The position numbers and the translations under genes were made by a program. Below the pieces are notes generated by a model. It ran no database searches, was not told where the DNA came from, and saw nothing but the letters and a program-made list of their open reading frames with translations. This document shows, piece after piece, positions 9,986-21,193 of a stretch of 64,000 nt of DNA. The stretch's first letter is position 1, and the number at the start of each line of letters is the position of its first letter. Origin of the DNA: Meconema thalassinum (lineage: Eukaryota > Arthropoda > Insecta > Orthoptera > Tettigoniidae). The DNA lies in contig OX336388.2 in assembly GCA_946902985.2 (NCBI GenBank), positions 373,971,387 to 374,035,386 of the forward strand. Direction: 5' to 3'.

Positions 9986-10519
9986 AGCCCTGCGCGGATA
10001 AACAAAACGTTATCCGCATCCGCCTAGCATCCGCACGACTGTTATCCGCATCCGCCCTGCAACCGCACGACTGTTATCCTCATCCGCACTACTGGCATTA
10101 CAATAACATTTTTAATTATATAAAGCATTAAAGCAGCACTTTTTTGACATTTGAGATGAAAGTTGTTCCCCTAGGTCATGCATGTCATGTGCTATATTTA
10201 AAATGAATGTTATACAGCCAGAATTGCAACCGTTTTCAGTATGGAGTGTTAATTATGCTTAATGACAAAATTGGAATGAGATTAGCGTAAATCATCATCA
10301 TACATTTATCATGAAAGAAAAAAAAACGAATAATACATCCGTGTCCTAGTAATATTCATCAAATTAGGATTGTATTCTGAAAACTATCCGCAAATTTACT
10401 CGAAACATTATCCGCAGCTTATCCGCTATTCGCGCAGCCATGCGAACTATATCCGCATGGCGAAAACGTTTGCGGATATCCGCGGGTTTATCCATGGATA
10501 TCCGCATCCGCGCAGGGCT
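9986..10519. mobile_element. hAT-like MITE rich in TATCCGCATCCGC
   Basis: Termini AGCCCTGCGCGGAT and ATCCGCGCAGGGCT are perfect complements (9986-9999, 10,506-10,519). TATCCGCATCCGC-type motifs repeat near both ends. With the neighbouring mariner removed, the 8 bases before the left end become TTATATAG, against TTATATGT after the right end (6 of 8), the length expected for a hAT target duplication. There is no transposase. Confidence 0.65.
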
Positions 10520-10624
10520 TTATATGTAAGTTCGTCAACATTGCAAGCACTGCAGCTCTCAAAAGACAGCTTTCATCCTGCTCCTTGGAGCAATATACCT
10601 CTCACATTTGATTACTGCATTATG

Positions 10625-10930
10625 TTAATAGTATGTTTATAAAACGAGCGTATGCCAGTTTTATAATTTCAATGCGAGTGTCTTACTTACCATTATAGGC
10701 GAGTTGCATACGACTGTTTATGTTCGACGATAATTATAACTAGGTCAGGCAGTGAAATTTAAATTAGAAGGCCGTGGAACTCAGCGCATCTAATTATCTA
10801 ATTGGTCAAACAACTGTTTCATGAGCTCTGATTGGTGGGAGAAACTGTTTCATAATGAAAAATAGTGTTATAATGAGCCTCATTATAGTACAGTTTTCTG
10901 GCATACAATAGTCAGGGTCGAACATGAAGT
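10625..10930 (-). repeat. Repeat R3, copy 1
   Basis: On the minus strand the segment contains CATTATGAAACAGTTTCTCC, GACCAATTAG, TTCCACGGCCTTCTA, TTATCGTCGAACATAAACAG and ACGCTCGTTTTATAAAC. The copy at 58,585-59,060 on the plus strand matches along its length but carries about 120 bp more in the middle. Confidence 0.8.
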
Positions 10931-10949
10931 CCTTTTTTTTTCGTTTGTA

Positions 10950-11280
10950 GTTCAATTAAAACATCAGGACAATAGCTGACAACCTGCCTACTTTAATAGC
11001 TTTTCTTGTATATGGTGTTTGTTTTTCGGGCTGATAGTCTGTATGCACTCTTTTGTATACTCGAATAATGTTTCCATAATCATTAGTATTAGTATTATTA
11101 TTGTATTATTACTGTCTTTTTGTTACTATAATTGTTAGACTTATTATTTAAATTGTGAATGTAAGTGAAAATATTTATTTTTATAAGCCGTAATCTTATG
11201 TTATGTGGGGCGCTACTGTAAAGGAGCTCTTAAGCTCTAAGTCTAGCCGTGAAAATAAAATCAATCAATCAATCAAATCT
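10950..11280 (+). repeat. Probable non-LTR 3' untranslated end with (AATC)n tail
   Basis: An AT-rich stretch ends in GGGCGCTACTGTAAAGGAGC, AGCTCTAAGTCTAGCC and GTGAAAATAAAATC followed by AATCAATCAATCAA. A unit-repeat tail after an AATAAA-like signal is usual for a LINE or SINE 3' end. No coding sequence is attached. Confidence 0.4.
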
Positions 11281-11479
11281 TTTACAGCACCGCTCTCCTT
11301 CTCTACAAACATAATCCATTACTTCCCTTCTCATCAAACACCATCATCCATTTCTTCCATTGCATTCGTTACAAAATAATAAAAACAATAACTACTTAGT
11401 CTCATCTCTCACACTCCACCTCAATCACATCATCTCATCACATACCATCACCCAATCCATCTTTAAAGTATTATCGAAT

Positions 11480-11910
11480 TCATACAATCATCTCATCTCA
11501 TATACTATTCTTCTCTCCTCTTTCTCTCTCTTCTACAGCATTGCCTCCTTCTCATCTCCACAAACATCATCAATTACTCCCTTCTCATAATACGTCATCA
11601 TCCATTTCTCTCATTACATAAAATAAATTATTTAAAAAATTACAACAATTTCAAAATTACATAAATTCCCAAACTTTCAAAATTATAAAATCACTACATT
11701 TTCGAAATTTCTAACTTACAAAACCTAATAAATTTCAAAAATCTCAAAATTCCAAAACTTCAAACTCCACAAATTACAAAACATAAAAAGAGCAAATTTT
11801 CTCAAAACATCAAAATTACAAAACTTCAATCTTAGCCAAGAGGTCATACCATTTCTCCTTCTCCAACTTTCACAATTCACCACCATCCTTCTCCTATAAT
11901 TCTAAATCTC
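11480..11910. repeat. Pyrimidine tract and A/C-rich quasi-repeat
   Basis: TACAATCATCTCATCTCATA with a following CT-rich run also occurs at 9160-9215. From about 11,620 to 11,880 the strand is a loose repeat of CAAAATTNCAAAA phrases with almost no G. It is low-complexity DNA with no coding support. Confidence 0.6.
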
Positions 11911-12104
11911 CAAAACAATCCCCTCCTCTAGCCCAAGAGATGGTGTGACCATCTATAGGGGCCCGCCCACCCTTCTTGGGTGGGAATGAAATGACAATAT
12001 GACAGTGTGAACATAAAACGCATCATTTATTTAAGAATTAGAAATATAGGCTTCAACCTATCAGATCGTGTAATGCAAGCCATGCAGATGGAAGTTAAAG
12101 CATT

Positions 12105-12195
12105 TAATTAAACTGTAAGAACGTAGCGGAACTTGAACACACGGCCACCAACTTTGTACGCCGGTGCTCTGACCCCTGAGCAATAGGCGTGCACT
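12105..12195 (-). repeat. Degenerate tRNA-like head (family S2)
   Basis: The minus strand reads TTGCTCAGGGGTCAGAGCAC (A box) and GTGTTCAAGTTCC (B box). ACCGGC-GTACAAA-GTTGGT folds as an anticodon arm that would read ACA, like the plus-strand relative at 5318. Confidence 0.55.
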
Positions 12196-12248
12196 TTGAT
12201 TCTCATTACATGTATTTCAGAGTAGTTGCTAGAAATGCTGTCCTTCAT

Positions 12249-12325
12249 TTTTAGCCTATTTTTATTTATGAAAAAATAGGCTTATAAGATCACCTTTTGT
12301 CCGTGTGTCTGTGTGTGTGTGATTC

Positions 12326-12359
<34 letters not shown>

Positions 12360-13783
12360 TAATAACTTCTAAACAGCTGAAGCGATTTCAATGAAACTCA
12401 GTAAGTCCATAGCACTATTTTGGACGACCCCGACCGTGGCCTTCAAATTTTGTTACGTCTCACCAATCCAACATGGCGGCTGTGCGAAATATTTCACCAG
12501 CATTCAATATATCCGAAACTATTGCCGATATCACCCTTGAATTTTGTACGGTGATAAAGGAAACTACTAGAAGTTCACCTATGTGACTTTTGAAAAACTG
12601 GTAACTACAAAACCAACATGGCGGCCACGCGTAGTTGCAACTTTTAAATGGACGTTTCTCGAGATTTAACAAACCAAACGCAATGGAACTTGGTACAGTA
12701 TATGTTTATACACATTGTGATGCACCGACATCTAACTTCGTTCAATTGATTACATAACTTCAAGATGGTGGCTGTGCGAAATATTTCACCGGCATTCTAT
12801 ATCTCTGAAACTTTTACCGGTATCAACCTGAAATTTTGTAAGAACATAAAGGGTACCGTTCAAAGTTCATCTATGAGACTTTCAAAAACAGGTTAACTAC
12901 AAAACGAAAATGGCGGTCAAGCGAAGTTTAAAGTTTTAAATAGACTTTTCTCGCGATTTGATGATCCAAACACAATGAAACTTGGTACAGCAAACGTTTA
13001 TACACATTGTAATGCACTGGTATTGAATCTAGTTCAATTGTTTACATAACCTCAAGATGGCGGCTGTGCGAATTTTAAAATTAAGTTTTTATTTCTTGTG
13101 TCGTAATCATGCGATCGAAGTGAAAGTTTGAATAAAGAACCTACGCAATAATTTTCCTTTAATGGTACATGACTCTATGGCCTATAGTATATAACAATGC
13201 AACATGGTGACCATCCGAAATATTTAGACGGATCTCAATATCTACGAATCTATAACAGCAATCAAACTGAATTTTTTTATGTTCATACGGGCTATGAACA
13301 TAAGTTCGCCTATAGGACTTTCAATAACCTGGTGATCACAAATCCAACATGGTGGCGAAGCGAATTAAAAATATTCACATTAACGTTTCTCGCAATTTAA
13401 CCAACCGAGTGCAGTGACACTTGGTGCAGTAAATCCTTATACGAATGTTAATCCACTAGCATCTAATTTATTTCAATTGTTTCCATAACCACAAGATGGC
13501 AGCTGTGCGTAATTTTAAAATCTCGTTTTTACTTTTTGTATCCTAATCATGCGATTGAAATTTGAATACTACACGTACACAATAATCTTCATGTAACAGT
13601 ACATAACTCAAAGACCTACATATATAAAATCCAACATGGCGTCCATCCGCAATATTTAGTCGGTTCTCAATATCTGCGAATCTATTACAGCAAACAAACT
13701 GAAATTTTGTATGTTGATAGTGGCAGTTAACATAAGTAGGTTATATGAAAAAAGGTTTTAGTTCTCCACGGAACTACTTGTTA
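12249..13783 (-). mobile_element. Tandem-unit element type A, copy 2 (longest array)
   Basis: On the minus strand the 5' end is AACAAGTAGTTCCGTGGAG (at 13,783) and the 3' end is the AGCCTATTTTT...AAAAATAGGCT hairpin at about 12,251-12,281, preceded by a (CA)n tract that shows as (GT)n at 12,310-12,357. Nine ATGG cores lie at 12,473, 12,618, 12,765, 12,910, 13,057, 13,204, 13,349, 13,496 and 13,636. Spacings are 145, 147, 145, 147, 147, 145, 147 and 140. The best sites are CAAGATGGCGGC or CAACATGGCGGC. No frame is conserved between units. Confidence 0.8.
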
Positions 13784-13811
13784 AACACACGTTTCACTGA
13801 CGTAGGAAGTT

Positions 13812-14690
13812 TTGGTTGTTGTTGGGTCTTTAGTCTTTTGACTGGTTTGATTCAGCCCTCCATGCCTCCCTGTCCTGAGCTAATGTTTCATCTCTACATA
13901 GCTCCGATACCCTACATCCGATGTAATCTGTTGAACATATTCTAACCTTGGTCTACCCCTACAGTTCTTGTCCTCGACCCTTCCTTCCATAACTAAGCTT
14001 TCTATTCCTGGGTGTCATAGTATGTGTCCAACCAACCTATCTTTTCTCTTCATTTGCAGTCGCCAGAAACATCTCTCCTCTCCCACTCGTCTTAAAACCT
14101 CTTCGTTTGTAACCCTATCTACCCATCTAATCTTCATCATTCTCCTGTAACACCAAATTTCAAACCCTTCCATTCTCCTCTTTCTGCTGCACCAATAGTC
14201 CAAGTTTCACTTCCATAGAGCGCCCCGCTCCAGACAAAGGCTTTCAAAAATGACTTCTTAACACCTAAATCTATATTCGATGTCAACAGATTCCTTTTTT
14301 GTAGAATTGCCTGAGCCAACCTACTTTTTATATCTTCTTTGCTTCGTCCATCACTGGTTATTTTGCTTCCCAAGTAACAGAAGTCTCCTATTTCTTTCTG
14401 CTTTTCACCTGCCAATTTGATGTCCATAGAGGTTTTTGATTTTTTTCGGCTGCATTCCAATATATTTTGTTTTACATTTATTAATTTTCATCATGAATTC
14501 ATTCCTCAAGACGAAGTCCATACCATTCAAAAACTCATTCAAATCATCTGGCGTGTCGGCCAAGATGACGATGTCATCGGTTTGGTACACTCGCTGTAAT
14601 TCATCCTCACGGATATTTCGTATCAGTACAGGTATTTCGTTCTCAAGAGCCTCCAGCGTACGCGGATTGTTTTTTATACTTTATGTTTGA
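13812..14690 (-). pseudogene. LINE 3' remnant (family L-A), copy 1
   Basis: The minus strand encodes YQTDDIVILADTPDDLNEFL (RT motif C, normally Y/FADD), KINKCKTKY, GDFCYLGSKITSDGRSKEDI, RLAQA, FVWSGALYGSETWTIGAAER and MMKIRWVDRVTNEEVLRRVG. The order RT palm, thumb, LYGSETWT and W.DR.TNEEVL is that of an RTE-like LINE. Frameshifts separate the blocks. The 3' end is CAGTCAAAAGACTAAAGACC followed by (CAA)n, the same tail as at 54,020. Everything upstream of the palm is missing. Confidence 0.82.
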
Positions 14691-14699
14691 GGTTCCCCC

Positions 14700-15220
14700 A
14701 CAAGTAAAAATCGCATGGCGCTGAAACTTACGAACAAATGTACTGCAAACTTCTTCCTGAGATAAAAAATAAGTTTCCACTAGGAAACTAACTATGTTCA
14801 CGGGATACGAGGTAGGCTACAGTACTTCACAGTAAGTCTTAATTATCCCAACTAAGGTGTCTTGCCAGTTGCGTCTATAATGAATGAAATGATAGCTTCC
14901 AGGGCTTCCGAACCCGATGTTGTAATCGGCACATGCTATAAATCTGGCGGTGGGTCATTTCGACCCGTCCGCCGCACGGCCTCTGCAAAACTCCGTTCTA
15001 TAGGAAGGGCCCTCACTGCATATGTAGTACTTGGATATGTGTAGACTCTGTCTTAAAATTGAAAATTTTCAGTTGGTGAACAAGATTACAATCCTAATTA
15101 TTGGGAAATGTAAAACAGCCTTGATAATAATTACATGTATTTGCTCGCATTACAAGAAGAGGTAGGAAATAAAGCATGACATGTTTCTCTCGTCAAGCGA
15201 GGATCTTCAGGTCCTTTTAG
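14700..15220. other. Spacer, nothing recognised
   Basis: Short open frames here have no recognisable domains, and no terminal repeats are visible. Confidence 0.4.
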
Positions 15221-15224
15221 GTGA

Positions 15225-15290
15225 GATGATGTGGGAATCGAACCCATCTCTTCTCAGCGAAACATGTCACCCTGTATTTTCTCCCTCTTC
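15225..15290 (-). repeat. Fragment of a tRNA-like SINE head
   Basis: GTGGGAATCGAACCCA is a perfect minus-strand B box (GGTTCGATTCCC). ACATGTTTC near 15,180 is repeated inverted as GAAACATGT near 15,260. Confidence 0.45.
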
Positions 15291-15339
15291 TTGCAATCCG
15301 TGCTAATAATTTTTAATCACATGTAATTATACTTTCAAG

Positions 15340-15690
15340 AGTTCGATTCCCGGCTCTGCCAAGAAAATTAATTCGGTTTGAGGGCTGGAACGGGATACAT
15401 TCAGCCTCGTGAGGCAAAACTGAGAAGAGGTGGATTCGAATCCTACCTCAGTCAACCTGGAAGTGGTTTTCCGAGGTTTCCCCACTTCTACTCCTGGCAA
15501 ATGCCGGGATGGTTCTTAACTTAAAGGCCACGGCCGTCTCTTTCCCAATCCTCACCTTAAATTACAAATGCACACAGACACCACACAATAAAACAGCTTA
15601 CCAGACAAATTCTACACACACCCAAGTACACGGGGCTACATGACAACGCTGCCGCAAAGTCCCTAAATGAAACAACAACAACAACAACAA
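15340..15690 (+). repeat. tRNA-derived SINE (family S6), 5'-truncated, (AAC)n tail
   Basis: GAGTTCGATTCCCGGCTCTGCC is the B-box end of a tRNA head. The body has GAAGTGGTTTTCCGAGG and GCAAATGCCGGGATGG. The 3' module TACACACACCCAAGTACACG, GGGCTACATGACAACGCTGC ends in (AAC)n at about 15,668-15,690. The 3' module occurs alone at 55,360-55,475, 56,102-56,219 and 57,150-57,260. Confidence 0.7.
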
Positions 15691-18600
15691 AAGTTTATTG
15701 GCAGTCTCGCGAATCAAACCGAAGACCTTTGGATCCGTAATTCTATGGGAGAGGAGAAAAATAGCTCCTCACTTGTCGTTCTTGTAAAGGAAGTCGTTAC
15801 CCTTTAAGTCATCCCACTACTAGCCTAAGCTAACACCGGGATGGTCGAACTGCGCTAATTGGATTAAACTCAGAGGGTCCAATCAACTTACGCCAATGGG
15901 TTTGGGAAGAGAGTGGGGGTAGGCGACCTCTCCTGAAATGTTGACTGATAGCTACCTACACCTGGACCCCATGGAGTCTCGGTAGATATAATCAGTGCAG
16001 CAAATATGTTATCCACATAGTGTGCCCAACTCTAGGAATGGGTATTCCAAGATTCAGACACCTAGATATCAAGGGAAAGGCTACAGCCGCTTTTGAAAGT
16101 TGAGATATTTGAATATCGCGCTACATTGCTTCTCGAAGCAATTGGAAAGAATATACCGCTAACAGCATGTCAAGTGACGTAGCGAGTAATAGCAGAGGTC
16201 GAGGCTATTTATTGATTAAATAGTTAACCATGGAGTAGAGACTTGAGACTTGGATCAGATTCCTGGCACGGCCAAATGAAAGAGAATGCACTTAGTATCA
16301 AGTAAATCGGACCAGGGATACCAGAGATATGAGGATTTCCAGATTTCAGCGTGATGACGCGTGACCCTGGCAGTTTTGAATAAAAGCCGGCCGGCACAGG
16401 CAACATTAGCTCACTTCGACACAAGCACTTGCCTAGCAAGGTGCTACTACGCTGAGCCAAGGCACAAGGTTGCCGGATCTACGCAGAAGTTATTTTCAAA
16501 GTTGTGATAGTCACAAAAGTGCTGCGCTAACGAGTGGAACTTAGTAAGTTTCCGGCAGGGACAATCACTAGGTGATTGATATTTTTCGACGGACACTGGT
16601 GAAATATTTTTATTTTCACATGGACATATGCTAGACTTTGTCTAGAATTAATACTTTGTCACAGCCCAGTAATAACCTAATACTTGGATATTTTAAGTCC
16701 ATTTTAGTCAGTTTTCATATTTGTAACTTGTTAACCACTTCGATCTATCAGTACATTGAAGACCAGTCTATCACGGTGGTGTTCATTAGTCTACGCAGGG
16801 AAACTACATGTTGCTTCGCGCATGGTAGATGGTGTGAAGCCATGCTCAGGGAACGATCTTCAGAACAGCCGTTGATTGGTTAGATTATCAGTGTTTTCTT
16901 GTACTGAAAAGATTACCGTGAGTTATGTTACAACTGACATATCTAAGAATAGATCACTTAGATCTGACCCCATTTAAGCAAACTGTTATGGCTTTAACAG
17001 AAGCCAATATTAAAATGGATCAACAGTTACTTCAAACGTCAAGAGATATTACCACTATGTCTTGTTAGACGGATAGTGGGTATATAATGGCGGCCGATAC
17101 AAGGATTATACATGCTTGTCCGATAGGGCATGTCTATGGATAAATCTGGTACAGACCAGGTTCACTACGCTTCAAGACCATCAAGAAATGTAAGCCACAT
17201 TTGAATTATATTATGCCTAGCTAATTGGAACAAACTATTTTTCGGCAGATGACCAACACATTTATTTTTCTTCGTATTTAAATCTTGCAATGATTTACGC
17301 AAGACATATTAGAGTTATTCTGAGTATTTTCAGCACTCAGAACAGTTTAGGATCGATGACCGAGCATATCGAGCATTTATTTCAATATTTCATATTTTTG
17401 GGAAATCACGGTAATCAGCCGATGTAACTGTAAAAGTTAAATTATTTTTGTTGAGGAATGGATATTTTTTTTCCATATTCGAAGGTTCGAACATGTGGAT
17501 TCTCACATAATGAGATAATAATTAAATATATTTAAAATAATAATAATAATAATAATCCACTGATAATAATAATAATAATTTTCATAATTTTTCTAAATAA
17601 TTTTTGGATCTTATATTTTATAATAATCACATTTATTGAGAGAGAGCTTATGAAGTAGTTTAATCATTTCTAGTCTGGAACAGGAGATTTTCCGAAGGAG
17701 AGTGGTTAGCGCAAGCCCGCATTCAACCAACATTTCAGTTCTGGTTGAACAGTTGATATTTGCAATGAGCAAAGTATATTTTTCAGATAACACGGAGAGG
17801 CATGAAACGGGAAGCAAAGGATATTTGTATCAAATAGGATATTTTTGTATTTATGTAAAATCATGACGTAAATACACTCGAAAGTGAAATAAAGATTTTC
17901 ATATGTATGGTAAATTCACGGGTTGAACCGAATGGTAAAATAAAATAAACTTGTAAGTTTATTAATCTTCCAGTGTTGATAACAAGCAAAGGCTTGATTT
18001 ATTGTATAAATTTTGGGAAGAAAATTTATGTGTGTGGAGTAGTTGAAATGCCATTCCCAGGTGCGCATGTTTAAGTCGCAGGAATGAGGAGATTTTTCGA
18101 GCATCAATCAAATAGCAGGTTCGATGGCTCAGGTTTATAGGAGTATTGGAACTACACATTTCGTCGTATGAATAACCCGAAGGTTATTTCTTAGAAACCA
18201 TCAGTTCTTATTTCAACCTTGTTTACGGATTCCATTTAGACTTTGATTTTGCTAGAACCCGAATTTGTCATGATAGTAGTTTATTCTTCTTCAGAGGAAG
18301 ACCTTTGCCGTTGTTGTTGTAATATTGTGTTCTTATGAAAATAATAGAATGGGCCACTGCCAATTTAAAAATAATTCTATAACCACGAATAATTTGAAGG
18401 ATGTTTTCAATCCTAGTGCCATGAACTAAATGAATTTAGTATGAAGCTACAATTCTTATTTCCGCATTCTGTCGAAGAATTGCAAGTTGTGAAAATTACT
18501 AAAATAGCCATGAATATAAATATTTTTTTCATAATAGTGATTCCAAGTGGAAAATTGAATAGTTGAATGGTTCAACAATTTATTAATCAAGTTGATGATT

Positions 18601-19610
18601 CAGAAATCATATATTTTGTTAGGAACTTGAAGTTCATAATCGAGTCACTTCTCGAAACATTTAATGTCAGAAGAACAATTAATTTTTGTTGTGCTTCGCA
18701 CAGTTCTTCGATGCTATGCTCAAGGTCAAATACTTTTCAGATGTTATTAATATGTGTAAATAATTTGTGTTGATTCAATGATGATAATATTTTTTGACAA
18801 TATTTTTTGAAACTGGAAAAATAAGTGAAAGTTAAAAATTCTATGAACATTTATTCTACGAGTGTTAATATTATGTAAAAATTCAAACAGTGAACTACGA
18901 TATTTCCAGTAAAGACAATTAAATTTGAACTGGATTTAATCATAAATGAATATAATTTTGGAACACAGTCTACAGGACTAACAATCAGACTTGTGTTTCC
19001 AAAAAAATAATTGTCAAATGTGTTTGGGAAATTTCTGTGTATTGTGTAAATAGGAGTGTGGGTCGCCACACGTGAATGATGCTGCTTTGAGCATTTTTGC
19101 AGTCAATTTTAAATTCAAAATAAAATGAGATAATTTTACAGGATGTGTTATACCCAATTGAATCTCCTTCTATCCTTATTGTTGCATTGAGCCAAAAATC
19201 AGTAAAGCATTTTTTTTTTATTTGATGTCGTTTTTGCGATTTGCTTTAACCCATCTGGCGCTCCGGGATATTTTGACTCTCGTGCTGACTGATTATTGGT
19301 AAAATGCATATGTAGTCGTGCGGACTCCGGTCTAAACGGGCACAATAGGTCTACAGTCAAAGATGTGGGGAATTGCGAGTTGTCACAACGAAGACAAAAG
19401 TGGAGGTGTTCGAACAAGGAATGTTCTGCCCATTTATTTATGAATGCACCTTATTTTGTAGCAGAATATATATAAGCATTTTGGTTCCCACGATATAGTT
19501 TTAAAGCTCATAGTGCAGGCTATCACTTACATACGAAGACATTTTTACGAAGCTAAAACATAAAAAATAAAATGTGCAGATGTGAATTGTTACTGTGAAC
19601 ACACAAAGAA
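15690..19610. other. Long AT-rich spacer, mostly unique
   Basis: About 3.9 kb without a recognisable gene. The longest open frame is about 80 codons. Interrupted (AAT)n runs lie at 17,540-17,580. Any unannotated exon here would have to be short, and I find no long conserved frame. Confidence 0.45.
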
Positions 19611-19660
19611 AATGTTATATTATGGGCTTTGAAGCCATTTTTCAGTGTTGCCTTAGTAAA

Positions 19661-19830
19661 AAAAGGTTTGGTGCTTTTCAGTCGGTCAACATGAATGTAC
19701 CCAAAAGAGTTGGGTTATACCCTAATCCTGAAATAAATTACATGATATTAATATCCTAGTGTATTTATTAATCTCATGTAATTTCTTTTGGGCACATTCG
19801 TGTTGACCGACTGAAAAGCACCAAACCTTT
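19661..19830. mobile_element. Small fold-back element R4, copy 1
   Basis: AAAGGTTTGGTGCTTTTCAG followed by TCGGTCAAC, ATGTACCCAAAAG and TTGGGTTATACCC is mirrored on the right by TTTTGGGCACATTCGTGTTG and ACCGACTGAAAAGCACC. The copy at 51,592-51,755 is a cleaner palindrome. Both are preceded by the same CCATTTTTCAGTGTTGCC. Confidence 0.8.
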
Positions 19831-20509
19831 GTTTAAAAAGAAAATTACCGAACTAATGAAATCCATGAATCTGGAATAATGCCAAAACTTGTTAATGAAT
19901 AGTATCGAATACGTATTTTGGGATAATAAGAGTAGATAGTGAAGAACACCGTGAATATGGGTTGTATGGAACTGCGCCCAAGCTTCACTAATGACCCTGG
20001 TCATTAGTATAAACCTTTCAAAAGTGGCAGTGGAACTGCGCCCATTGGGAGCGGTCAGGTAGGTTCCCTCCCTCCAACCCTCTACCGATTTATATTGTGT
20101 CGAGTGGTGTGAATTCGAAGTGACTCATTTCAAATCTGTTGTTTCTTGATTGCGAACAAGACAAAAACCGTCCAGATTGCGAACAACTAAATATACCTTG
20201 TCCAGATTGCGGACAAGAGATTAGTGTTGGCCTGTGATACATAAAACAGGTACAGTTTTCAAAACAGACTAATATTTAATTTTTGTTCTAGCAATATCAG
20301 CAGTAACTGGTACATTGGGATGTTTTCGACAACCTAACCATATTTTAAAAATAGTTTTGTTATTGCAAATGTTTAATAATCTAGTTTGAGTTAATCTTAC
20401 CATTTAGAAGATTATTATATTTTTTAATTGTATAACAAAACTAAAGGGGTAGTTATTTATGGTGGATTAGAGAGAGTTGTATTATTATTATTATTATTAG
20501 TGTAGCCTC

Positions 20510-20833
20510 CGTGGCTTAGGGAGCAGCGTGCCGGCTTCTCACCGCAGGGTTCCGTGCTTCAAATCCTTGTAACTCCATGTGAGATTTGTGCTGGGCAAAG
20601 CGGAGGCGGGACAGGCTTTTCTCCGGGTACTCCGGTTTTCCCTGTCATCTTTCATTCCAGCAACACTCTCCATTATCATTTCATTTCATCTGTCATTCAT
20701 TAATAATTGTCCCAGAGGAGTGCGACAGGCTTCTCAAGCCGGCACTATGCGTATCCTCGCCGCTAGAGGGGGGCTTCATTCATTCCATTCCTGACCCGGT
20801 CTGAGACTGGAAGCAGGCTGTGGATTTTCATTA
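20510..20833 (+). repeat. tRNA-derived SINE (family SB), copy 1
   Basis: Head GCCTCCGTGGCTTAGGGAGC (A box), then TGCTTCAAATCC (decayed B box), body GAGATTTGTGCTGGGCAAAG, TACTCCGGTTTTCCC, TTCATTCATTCCATTCC, ending in CTGTGGATTTTCATT. Other copies: 47,670-47,970 (minus), 59,950-60,258 (plus) and 61,246-61,564 (minus). Confidence 0.85.
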
Positions 20834-20835
20834 TT

Positions 20836-21000
20836 CGCCTCTGTGGTGTAGTGGTTAGTGTGATTAGCTGCCACCCCCGGAGGCCCGTAGTACAGCTGCT
20901 TATCGGGACGGGGGACTACCTCTTATTCTCAGCAGTGCAGAAGCTAGTGGTGGGAGACAGTCCGTCACTTCCCCTTAAACCGACTTTGGGCTAATAGCCG
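20836..21000 (+). repeat. tRNA-derived SINE fragment (family S12)
   Basis: GCCTCTGTGGTGTAGTGGTT is an A-box head directly after the end of the SB copy. GCTGCCACCCCCGGAGG continues the tRNA-like part. The B box is not well preserved. Confidence 0.5.
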
Positions 21001-21193
21001 ACTTGACCGTGGGCGCAGTTCAATCTGCATAATTAAAAGGACCTGGAAATACCACTGATTATGGGCGCAGTTCCATATCTCCCTTGAAACACGCCTCCTG
21101 TTAGGAATTTCCTAATTGACCCCCGAGGAGAGAACCTATTAGCCCAGCTCAGTGACACCCGCTCAAACATCGGATTGTATTAATCTATATATA

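Larger units (their letters stand above)
19968..21074. mobile_element. Candidate TIR element with doubled subterminal motif, hosting SINEs
   Basis: GGAACTGCGCCCA stands at 19,968-19,980 and again at 20,032-20,044. Its complement stands at 21,010-21,021 (one base short) and 21,062-21,074. A perfect hairpin CTAATGACC-CT-GGTCATTAG lies between the two left motifs. The two plus-strand SINEs at 20,500-21,000 fill the middle. No transposase is seen, and the exact ends and any target duplication are unknown. Confidence 0.5.

Noticed and set aside
12249..13783. A CRISPR-like regular repeat-spacer array
   Set aside because: The whole 146-bp unit is repeated, not a short repeat with unique spacers, and the genome is eukaryotic.
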